A DNA stretch of 7,940 bases, from positions 1 to 7,940 of the forward strand of contig JASHWO010000130.1 in the NCBI GenBank assembly GCA_030044045.1, read 5' to 3'. The stretch is from Acidimicrobiales bacterium (lineage in GTDB: Bacteria; Actinomycetota; Acidimicrobiia; Acidimicrobiales; RAAP-2). The position numbers and the translations under genes are program-made. The notes below the pieces were generated by a model. It ran no database searches, was not told where the DNA came from, and was given only the letters and a program-made list of their open reading frames with translations. Positions 1 to 5,574 of the stretch are shown here, in pieces. Positions within the stretch are counted from its first letter, which is position 1. Every line of letters starts with the position of its first letter.

Positions 1-9
1 GGGGGGTCG

Positions 10-891
10 GTGGGCGGGGGGCCTCCGGCCGACGCGGTGGTGGGCGGCGGGGCACCAGCCGGTGCCGCGCCGGGTGATCCCGGCCGCCGGGAACGACGCC
101 GACCGCCGTGGGCGGTCCTCGGGGCCATGGTGGCCGCGCTGGTGCTGCTGGCGGCCGCGCTGGCGGCGGTGGCCACCGGACTGGTCGGCGGGGGTGGAAC
201 GTCGGCAGCGGGCGCCGGTGCCGACCCCCGATGCGGTAGCGGGGCGCCAGAGCTGACCGTGCACGGCACAGGCATCGCCACCGGTACGCCTGACCTGCTC
301 ACTCTCAGCCTGGCGGTGAGCGCCAGTGGATCCAGCGCGCAGGCGGCGCTCTCCAGCGACAACTCGAGCACGGCGGCGGTCGTCGACGCGCTGACCCAGG
401 GTGGTGTGGCCAAGGCCGATATCCAGACCACCGGGCTGTCGATCCAGCCGAGCTACGACAAGACAGGCACACTCACCGGGTACTCGGTGAGCAACAGCGT
501 GGTGGCGAAGATCCACGACTTCACCACCGCCGGGTCGGTGATCGACGCCGCCGCCGGGGCCGCCGGCAACGCCGTGCGCATCGACTCGCTCTCCTTCTCG
601 ATCCAGGATCCGCGAGGGGTGCAGGACCAGGCCCGCCAGGACGCGGTGCACCAGGCGGTGAGCCACGCCGCCACCATGGCCGCCGCGGCCGGGGAGCGGC
701 TCGGGCCGGTCTGCTCGCTCACCGACAACACGTCCCTCTCGGGTCCGACCAACGACGGCGATTTCGCCGCGGCGGGCCGCGTCGCAGCGACACCTCCGGT
801 GCCCCTCGAAGCGGGGACCCAGCAGGCCAGCGCCCAGGTCACCCTGGTCTACGCCCTCGACGCGGCCCACCACGCCGTCACCACCGGTTGA
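10..891 (+). CDS. SIMPL (DUF541) domain protein, membrane-anchored; 5' end uncertain
   Basis: The protein has a Gly/Ala/Pro-rich N-terminus, a basic patch (RRERRRPP, about residues 26-33) and one hydrophobic helix (about 34-60). A SIMPL domain fills most of the rest. Family hallmarks visible are LTVHGTGIATGTPDLL near residue 83, the DIQTTGLSIQPSYD block, LTGYSVSN, and the AVRIDSLSFSIQD segment followed by an Ala-rich helix ending in GERLGPV. The basic residues before the helix suggest the N-terminus is inside and the SIMPL domain outside the membrane. SIMPL proteins are periplasmic or surface proteins related to E. coli YggE and BP26; their biochemical role is poorly defined. The GTG at 10 is only the first start codon in the window: the frame stays open to base 1, so the gene may begin further upstream. 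The gene converges on the methyltransferase gene, 58 bases away. Confidence 0.85.
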   Translation: MGGGPPADAVVGGGAPAGAAPGDPGRRERRRPPWAVLGAMVAALVLLAAALAAVATGLVGGGGTSAAGAGADPRCGSGAPELTVHGTGIATGTPDLLTLSLAVSASGSSAQAALSSDNSSTAAVVDALTQGGVAKADIQTTGLSIQPSYDKTGTLTGYSVSNSVVAKIHDFTTAGSVIDAAAGAAGNAVRIDSLSFSIQDPRGVQDQARQDAVHQAVSHAATMAAAAGERLGPVCSLTDNTSLSGPTNDGDFAAAGRVAATPPVPLEAGTQQASAQVTLVYALDAAHHAVTTG

Positions 892-909
892 CCGCCGCAC
901 CGCCGGTGG
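881..909. terminator. Possible hairpin at the SIMPL/methyltransferase convergence
   Basis: CCACCGG (881-887) and CCGGTGG (903-909) form a perfect 7-bp inverted repeat around a 15-base loop spanning the SIMPL stop codon. It lies between two converging genes, where a bidirectional terminator would be expected. There is no T tract on either side, and such GC-rich repeats arise easily in this composition, so the call is tentative. Confidence 0.3.
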
Positions 910-949
910 CGGGCGCATCCAGGCGGCGGCGGCCCGGCGGTGGTTTGGA

Positions 950-1624
950 TCAGGCGACCACCAGGGCGATGGCGAAGCCGTCGTAGCCCTTGGCGCCGAC
1001 CGTCTGGATCTCCGTGGCCGCCACCCGTCGCTCGGCGGCCAGCACGTCGTTGAAGCGGCGCACTCCCTGGACCGACGGGTCGTCGCTGCCGGCGTCCACC
1101 ACCCGGCCGTCCCGGACCACGTTGTCGACCACGATGGTGGTGCCCACCCGGCCCAGACGCAGCGCCCACTCGAAGTAGTCGGCGTTGCCCGGCTTGTCGG
1201 CGTCGATGAACACGAAGTCGAACGGCCCTTCGCCCTCCTCGGCCAACGCCGCCAGGCTCTCGGCGGCCGGCCCCAGGCGGACCTCCACCACGCCCGACAG
1301 GCCGGCCCGCTCGATGTTGGCCCGCGCCACCTCGGCGTGCCGCGGGTCGATCTCCAGAGTCACCAGCCGCCCTCCCGGCGGTAGGGCCCGGGCCAGGCAG
1401 ATGGTGCTGTACCCGGCCAGGGTGCCCACCTCCAGCACGGTGCGGGCCCGCTGGGCCCGGGCCAGGAGGTGCAGGAGCTGGCCCTGGGGAGCGGAGACGC
1501 TGATGGGAGGCAGGCCGGCGGCGGCGGCGTCGGCCAGCGCCGCTTCCAGCGCCGGGTCGGGTCGCACCACCAGGCCGGTGATGTAGTCGTCGACGGCCTG
1601 CCATGGGGGGTTGATCATGCCCAT
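950..1624 (-). CDS. Class I SAM-dependent O-methyltransferase (caffeoyl-CoA/catechol type)
   Basis: This 224-residue protein matches the usual length of the bacterial metal-dependent O-methyltransferase family, which transfers a methyl group from S-adenosylmethionine to catechol-like hydroxyls. Seen in sequence: the SAM-binding motif VLEVGTLAGYST (63-74); the ribose-binding acid in TLEIDP (E91); the metal/substrate signature FIDADKPGNADYFEWAL (139-155) with D141, D143 and K144; and the second metal pair DN (167-168). The reading frame continues upstream to 2320, but that part lies opposite the next two genes and is not conserved-looking. I chose the ATG at 1624 because GAGG sits five bases before it and the family-typical sequence begins there; a second ATG at 1618 is possible. 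It is divergent from the small-subunit gene with only 72 bases between. The substrate cannot be predicted. Confidence 0.92.
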   Translation of the reverse strand: MGMINPPWQAVDDYITGLVVRPDPALEAALADAAAAGLPPISVSAPQGQLLHLLARAQRARTVLEVGTLAGYSTICLARALPPGGRLVTLEIDPRHAEVARANIERAGLSGVVEVRLGPAAESLAALAEEGEGPFDFVFIDADKPGNADYFEWALRLGRVGTTIVVDNVVRDGRVVDAGSDDPSVQGVRRFNDVLAAERRVAATEIQTVGAKGYDGFAIALVVA

Positions 1625-1684
1625 TCGTACCTCACGCGCCGGCCGGGTGTCGCCGCGGTGGCTGGCCACGCCCAGCAGCCTTGC

Positions 1685-1699
1685 TACCTTCTTGCGGTG
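1685..1699 (+). promoter_or_regulatory. Putative -10 element with leaderless GTG start
   Basis: TACCTT (1685-1690) fits the actinobacterial TANNNT -10 pattern and ends six bases before the GTG at 1697. Transcription would therefore begin at or next to the start codon. No Shine-Dalgarno sequence precedes the GTG, which fits a leaderless mRNA. No convincing -35 hexamer is visible. Confidence 0.5.
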
Positions 1700-2323
1700 C
1701 CCGTCTGGCTGACCGACGCCGAGTACCGCACGCTGGAGGCGGCGTGCGCCCGCCTGATCCCGCCGGGGGAGGACCCGGACGGCGACGGGGCCGAGGACGA
1801 CGGGACGGCGGGGATCGGGGCGACCGAGGCCGGGGTGGCGGGCTACGTCGACCAACTCTTGGGTGCCTTCTCCTTCGACCCGCCCCGCATCTGGGCCGGC
1901 GGGCCGACCTCGGGGCGGCACGGGGGCGAGCCCGGGTTCGCCCGCTTCCATCCCCTGACCGCCCTGGACGAGCTGGCCTGGCGCACCCGCATCGAGGGTT
2001 CCCGGGGCCTTCCCGAGCGCGAGCTGAACGGCCCGGTGGCCGGCCTGCAGGAGCGCTACCGGGAGGGCCTGGCCGCGCTGGGCGAGGACTTCTGCGACCA
2101 GCCGCCCGAGGAGCAGGACCGGCGGCTGCGGGAGCACGAACCGTTCACCGACCTCCTCTACGGCCACTGCTGCGAGGGCATGTACGGCGCCCCCGAGTAC
2201 GGCGGGAACCGGGGCGGGGCCGGCTGGCGGGCCATCGGCTTCGCCGGCGACGTCCAGCCCCGGGGCTGGACCGACGCCGAGGTCTCCCAGCCGTCGGGGG
2301 GCGGGGCCCCGGGCGGGCAATGA
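1697..2323 (+). CDS. Gluconate 2-dehydrogenase subunit 3 family small subunit
   Basis: This 208-residue protein matches the small subunit that partners GMC-type flavodehydrogenases (Pfam Gluconate_2-dh3). Seen: an N-terminal helix with LTDAEYRTLEAACARLIPP, the AGVAGYVDQLLGAF helix (about 46-58), and the C-terminal signature LLYGHCCEGMYGAPEYGGN (153-171) followed by GWRAIGFAGD. In the family this subunit stabilises the catalytic subunit and is often needed for its maturation or export. Many relatives carry a Tat signal; this one starts directly with the mature-type sequence, so a cytoplasmic location is inferred. An Asp-rich insert, residues 25-36 (EDPDGDGAEDDG), sits where I would expect a simple loop. 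The GTG start is favoured by the leaderless promoter; upstream codons of the open frame overlap the methyltransferase on the other strand. The stop overlaps the GMC start (ATGA), indicating translational coupling and a joint complex. Confidence 0.85.
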   Translation: MPVWLTDAEYRTLEAACARLIPPGEDPDGDGAEDDGTAGIGATEAGVAGYVDQLLGAFSFDPPRIWAGGPTSGRHGGEPGFARFHPLTALDELAWRTRIEGSRGLPERELNGPVAGLQERYREGLAALGEDFCDQPPEEQDRRLREHEPFTDLLYGHCCEGMYGAPEYGGNRGGAGWRAIGFAGDVQPRGWTDAEVSQPSGGGAPGGQ

Positions 2324-3996
2324 GCACCGACGCAGTGGTCATCGGGTCGGGGCCCGGCGGGGCGGCGGCGGCCGACGTGCTCACCCGGGCCGGCTGGTCG
2401 GTGGTGATCATGGAGAAGGGGCGCAACCACCTGCTCGACCCCGACGACCCGACCCGACCGGCCCAGGACTACTCCAACGACGAGATCAAGTTCGTCAGCC
2501 GGCACTTCCTCGGGCCCGACCCGTACCTCGAGCCCCGTACCTTCCGGCAGGACGAGTCGGACGGGGACCGCACCCACGTGGGCGAGGTCAACTCCATCCC
2601 CTCCACGGTGGGCGGGGGCGGCACGCACGCCGACGGCAAGGTGCCGCGCTTCGGCGAGGACGACTTCCGGCTGCGCTCCACCTACGGTCCCCAGCCCGAC
2701 GCCGACGTCGCCGACTGGCCGCTGGCCTACGAGGACCTGGAGCCGTACTACGCCGAGGCCGAGCGCTCGATCGGGGTGGCCGGGCAGGCCGGGGCCAACC
2801 CCTTCGCCGCCTGGCGCTCCGGGCCCTACCCGATGCCGCCGGGTGCCCCCATGTACTCGGCCACCCTCTCGTCGGGGGCGGCCGAGCGCCTGGGCTACCA
2901 CCCCTACCCGGCGCCGACGGCGGCCAACAGCGTCCCCTACGACGGCCGGCCGGCCTGCAACAACTGCGGCTTCTGCGCCTTCTTCGGGTGCCCCATCCAC
3001 GCCAAGGGCGACCCCGTCGCCTTGCTGCAGCGGGCCCTGGCCACTGGCCGGGCCGAGCTGCGGTCCGAGACCTTCGTCTCGCGCATCCGGACGGCCGGCG
3101 GCCGGGCCACCGGGGTGGACTTCATCGGCTCCGACGGGGTCGAGCGCTCGATGGACGCCCGCCACGTGGTGGTGGCCGGCGGCGCCGTCGAGACCCCCCG
3201 CCTGCTCCTGCTGTCGGGCATCGGCAACGACCTGGTCGGCCGCTACCTCATGGTCCACTACCAGACCATCGTGGCGGGCATGCTGCCCCAGCGGCTCTAC
3301 GGGGAGCGCGGCCGGGCGGTCACCCACGTCCACGACGACCACATCGTGGGCGACGAGCTGACCCGGGCCGCCGCCCGCGAGGCGGGACTGCCCTGGCTCC
3401 GGGGCGGCATGGTGGAGCACGGGACCCCGGCCCTGCCGATCATGGAGGCCAAGTTCTACCCGTGGGGCCCGAAGCACCCCCACCTGATGCGCAGCTCCCC
3501 GCTACGGCAGCGGATGGCCGCCTTCACCATGCAGGGGGAGGACCTGCCGTACCCGACCAACCGGGTCGACCTCGACCCCACGGTGCGCGACGTGCGGGGC
3601 TTCCCGGTGGCCCGCGTCACCTACCGCGGCGGCCGGCACGAGCTGGCCGCCTCCGCCCACCACGGGCCGCGGCTGGAGGCCGTCCTGCGGGAGATGGGCG
3701 CCGAGTGGACGCTGGTCAACACTTCACCCGGCGTGGGCCACCGGGGCGGGGTCACGCCGGTCCCCGAGAGCCGCCACGTGCTCGGCACCACCCGCATGGG
3801 CACCGACCCGGCCACCTCGGTGGTCGACCCCTGGGGCCGGGTGCACGGGCTGGAGAACGTGGTGGTGGCCGACTCCTCGGTCTTCGTCACCGCCGCCGGC
3901 TACGGCCCCACCCTCACCCTGGTGGCCCTGGCCGTCCGGGCAGCGGCGGCCCTGGCCGGCACCGAGCTGCCCCCCACCCGGCCCCCCGACCGCTGA
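2320..3996 (+). CDS. GMC-family FAD oxidoreductase with Fe-S-type cysteine motif (catalytic subunit)
   Basis: This 558-residue flavoprotein is of normal length for the family and oxidises an alcohol or sugar hydroxyl using FAD. Seen: the dinucleotide fold VVIGSGPGGAAAADVL (G9, G11, G14) with the ribose acid E32 in IMEKG; the FAD-contact segment STVGGGGTHADG (95-106); C213, C216, C219 and C224 in a CxxCxxCx4C motif followed by PIHAKG; and the C-terminal GMC signature RHVLGTTRMG with the presumed catalytic H486, then VVVADSSVFVTAAGYGPTLTL. In the glucose/gluconate dehydrogenase branch a cysteine cluster at this place binds a 3Fe-4S centre, so an electron-relay cluster is inferred. The Asn normally before the Pro in NPTLT is Gly529 here. 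There is no signal peptide. The ATG overlaps the small-subunit stop by four bases. The substrate is unknown; sugar, glucoside-3- and polyol dehydrogenases are all possible. Confidence 0.9.
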   Translation: MSTDAVVIGSGPGGAAAADVLTRAGWSVVIMEKGRNHLLDPDDPTRPAQDYSNDEIKFVSRHFLGPDPYLEPRTFRQDESDGDRTHVGEVNSIPSTVGGGGTHADGKVPRFGEDDFRLRSTYGPQPDADVADWPLAYEDLEPYYAEAERSIGVAGQAGANPFAAWRSGPYPMPPGAPMYSATLSSGAAERLGYHPYPAPTAANSVPYDGRPACNNCGFCAFFGCPIHAKGDPVALLQRALATGRAELRSETFVSRIRTAGGRATGVDFIGSDGVERSMDARHVVVAGGAVETPRLLLLSGIGNDLVGRYLMVHYQTIVAGMLPQRLYGERGRAVTHVHDDHIVGDELTRAAAREAGLPWLRGGMVEHGTPALPIMEAKFYPWGPKHPHLMRSSPLRQRMAAFTMQGEDLPYPTNRVDLDPTVRDVRGFPVARVTYRGGRHELAASAHHGPRLEAVLREMGAEWTLVNTSPGVGHRGGVTPVPESRHVLGTTRMGTDPATSVVDPWGRVHGLENVVVADSSVFVTAAGYGPTLTLVALAVRAAAALAGTELPPTRPPDR

Positions 3997-4015
3997 GATC
4001 GCCGAGCGGACGGCC

Positions 4016-4762
4016 ATGGACCACGCCACCCACTGCGACCTGTTGGCCCAAGAGGTGGAGCGGTTCGCCCACCTGGTCGACGAGGTGCCGGCCGACGCCC
4101 GGGTCCCGGGCTGCCCGGACTGGGCGGTGCGCGACCTCACCTTCCACCTGGGCACCGTGCACCGGTGGGCGGCTGGTCTGGTCGGCGCCCTGGCCGGTGA
4201 GCGCGTCGGTCGCTCCGACGACATCGTCGACCCGGGACCCCCGAGCGCCGAGTGGCTGCGCGAGGGGGGCGCGTCGCTGGTGGCCGTCCTGCGGGCGGTC
4301 GATCCCGACGCGCCCATGTGGGCCTGGGGTGTCGACCAGCACGCGCGGTTCTGGTCCCGCCGCCAGCATCACGAGACCCTGGTCCACCGGGTCGACGTCG
4401 AGATGGCCGGAGGGAGGACCTCACAGGTCGATCCGGAGGTGGCGGCCGACGCCGTCGACGAGCTCCTGGTCAACCTGCCATCGGCCGCTGCCTTCTCCAA
4501 AGGCGTGGCCGATCTCCGGGGCAGGGGCGAGCGACTGGCACTCCTGCCTGTCGACGCCGGCCGGTCGTGGACGATCACCCTCACCGAAGAGGGGTTCACG
4601 CTCGGCGATGGTGCGGCAGCGGCCGAGGCGACGATGTGCGGTCCGGCCCTCGATCTCCTCCTCGTCCTGTATCGGCGCCGTTCGATCGACGAGTCCTCCC
4701 TCGTGGTCGACGGCGAGCGCGCGCTCGCCGACTTCTGGTGGGAGCACTCCGCCCTGACGTAG
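4016..4762 (+). CDS. Mycothiol-dependent maleylpyruvate isomerase-family protein (DinB-like)
   Basis: This 248-residue protein has the two-domain layout of actinobacterial maleylpyruvate isomerase relatives: an N-terminal metal-binding four-helix DinB-like domain and a C-terminal sterol-carrier-like domain. Seen: the PGCPDWAVRDLTFHLGTVHRW segment, and HHETLVHRVDVE at 118-129. H44, E120 and H124 are the likely metal triad, with the E-x3-H spacing known from the Corynebacterium glutamicum enzyme. The C-terminal block CGPALDLLLVLYRRRSIDESSLVVDGERALADFW is typical of the second domain. Members often use mycothiol, but most are uncharacterised, so maleylpyruvate itself need not be the substrate. 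The gene starts 19 bases after the GMC stop, so cotranscription is likely. No good ribosome binding site is seen. It ends in a tandem TAG TAG. Confidence 0.85.
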   Translation: MDHATHCDLLAQEVERFAHLVDEVPADARVPGCPDWAVRDLTFHLGTVHRWAAGLVGALAGERVGRSDDIVDPGPPSAEWLREGGASLVAVLRAVDPDAPMWAWGVDQHARFWSRRQHHETLVHRVDVEMAGGRTSQVDPEVAADAVDELLVNLPSAAAFSKGVADLRGRGERLALLPVDAGRSWTITLTEEGFTLGDGAAAAEATMCGPALDLLLVLYRRRSIDESSLVVDGERALADFWWEHSALT

Positions 4763-4774
4763 TAGGCCGGCCTA
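4763..4774. repeat. 12-bp perfect palindrome between convergent stops
   Basis: TAGGCCGGCCTA is perfectly self-complementary. Its left TAG is the second of the tandem stops of the isomerase-family gene, and its right CTA is the stop codon of the PIN toxin on the other strand. The whole space between the two genes is therefore one symmetric element. It is too short for a typical intrinsic terminator and has no T tract; whether it works as one is unknown. Confidence 0.75.
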
Positions 4775-5158
4775 TGGACGGAGGTCGACCGTGGGCCAGG
4801 TCGGGTCGCCGGCGTCGAGGATCTCGGGGTCGCCGGTCAGCAGGCTGGCGCGATGGGCCACGGCGGTGGCGATGGCGAACGCGTCCGCGTACGCCAATCT
4901 GTGCCGAGCCTTGATCGCGGCCGCTTCGAGCACCCGGATCTCGCTTGGGAGGTCCAGGCGGAGCCGGCGTCGTAAGTCGTTGACGACCTCTCGGGCTCGA
5001 TCGGCCCCGGCTGCCCGATGGACCACGTAGAAGACCTCCCCGAGGTTGACCCAGCTCATGACCGGTCGCCCCTCGAGCGCCTGCTCGACGTGGCCAGCGG
5101 CCGGCTCTTCGCCCTCGAGCCAGCGCAGGACCGCCCAGGAGTCGAGGCAGTCAGTCAA
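4772..5158 (-). CDS. vapC: PIN-domain ribonuclease toxin, VapC family
   Basis: This 128-residue PIN-domain protein is the usual size for a VapC toxin, a Mg-dependent ribonuclease restrained by its antitoxin. The four catalytic acids are all present: D6 in CLDSWAVLRWL, E41 in NLGEVFY, D92 in YADAFAIATA and D110 in LLTGDPEI, so the protein looks intact. Translation most likely starts at TTG (5158-5156), which overlaps the antitoxin stop as TTGA. There is no independent ribosome binding site, so toxin output should depend on translation of the antitoxin gene just upstream. VapC toxins usually cut a specific tRNA or rRNA site; the target here is unknown. The gene converges on the isomerase-family gene with nine bases between stop codons. 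Confidence 0.9.
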   Translation of the reverse strand: MTDCLDSWAVLRWLEGEEPAAGHVEQALEGRPVMSWVNLGEVFYVVHRAAGADRAREVVNDLRRRLRLDLPSEIRVLEAAAIKARHRLAYADAFAIATAVAHRASLLTGDPEILDAGDPTWPTVDLRP

Positions 5159-5373
5159 CGGCTGCGTTCGGCCCGGCGGTCTGCCTCGAGCGTCGCCGTG
5201 AGGCCGAGACCGGCGAACTGCCCCCGGAGGTTCGGCCGTCCCTGCCGCGGCTCGACCCGGACCGCACGGTCTTCGAGCGTGAAGTCGACCTCGTCGCCCG
5301 GGACGATGCCCAACCGATCACGCATCACCTTGGGGATCACGACCTGTCCCTTCGGCCCCACCCGAGAAGTCAT
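5155..5373 (-). CDS. vapB: AbrB/SpoVT-type antitoxin, VapB family
   Basis: This 72-residue protein has an N-terminal swapped-hairpin AbrB DNA-binding domain, seen as SRVGPKGQVVIPKVMRDRLG (3-22) followed by IVPGDEVDFTLEDRAVRV. A short C-terminal tail (GLGLTATLEADRRAERSR) probably wraps the toxin. It should neutralise the PIN toxin encoded immediately downstream and, with it, repress the shared promoter. The open frame extends upstream to 5646, but the domain begins exactly at the ATG at 5373. A -10 hexamer seven bases before that ATG supports this start and a leaderless message. Toxin and antitoxin genes overlap by four bases. Confidence 0.9.
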   Translation of the reverse strand: MTSRVGPKGQVVIPKVMRDRLGIVPGDEVDFTLEDRAVRVEPRQGRPNLRGQFAGLGLTATLEADRRAERSR

Positions 5374-5386
5374 ACTCAGAAGTATA
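5371..5386 (-). promoter_or_regulatory. vapBC leaderless promoter with overlapping operator palindrome
   Basis: On the minus strand TATACT (5386-5381) is a near-consensus -10 hexamer, followed by seven bases and then the ATG at 5373, so the transcript should begin at the start codon. The inverted repeat ATACT/AGTAT (5372-5376 and 5381-5385, four-base spacer) covers both the -10 and the start codon. An AbrB-type antitoxin bound there would block polymerase directly. No clear -35 is visible. Confidence 0.65.
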
Positions 5387-5408
5387 ACCGCGGGCAAGAC
5401 CACCGTCG

Positions 5409-5438
5409 GGTGGGGCCTTGCAGCTGCCGCAAGCCACC
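5409..5438. repeat. Two-part hairpin in the vapB/DUF4389 divergent intergenic region
   Basis: GGTGG (5409-5413) pairs with CCACC (5434-5438), and CTTGC (5417-5421) pairs with GCAAG (5429-5433). This gives ten base pairs with a three-base bulge and a seven-base loop. It lies upstream of the vapB promoter and of the DUF4389 gene. It has no T tract; its function is unknown. Confidence 0.5.
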
Positions 5439-5458
5439 GACAGCGACGCGGTCTCCAT

Positions 5459-5489
5459 CCCCGATCGGGGCCAGGCGCCGCCGTAAGCT
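5459..5489 (+). promoter_or_regulatory. Possible promoter region of the DUF4389 gene with 12-bp palindrome
   Basis: CCCCGATCGGGG (5459-5470) is a perfect palindrome. TAAGCT (5484-5489) fits the TANNNT -10 pattern, which places the palindrome over the expected -35 position. Transcription from here would give a leader of roughly 80 bases before the GTG at 5575. The match is weak, and GC palindromes are common in this composition. Apart from this and the hairpin just upstream I see nothing else in the 201-base divergent gap. Confidence 0.25.
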
Positions 5490-5574
5490 GCGCCGGCTGG
5501 TCGTCATCGGCCGACACCGCCTGAAGGCACGGTCGGGCACGCGGTGGCCTCGGGATCCGACCGTGGGGGGTGAA

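Noticed and set aside
1..60. G-rich start of the window as a possible G-quadruplex or regulatory element
   Set aside because: The G runs encode the Gly-rich N-terminus of the SIMPL protein in a very GC-rich genome. Composition explains them.
1625..2320. N-terminal extension of the methyltransferase reading frame on the minus strand
   Set aside because: It lies opposite the well-supported small-subunit gene, is Pro/Arg/Gly-rich, and a ribosome-binding-site-supported ATG begins the known domain at 1624.
2988..4757. Long plus-strand open frame of 589 codons overlapping the GMC and isomerase-family genes
   Set aside because: The translation is Arg/Pro/Gly-rich with no domain. It is an out-of-frame shadow caused by high GC.
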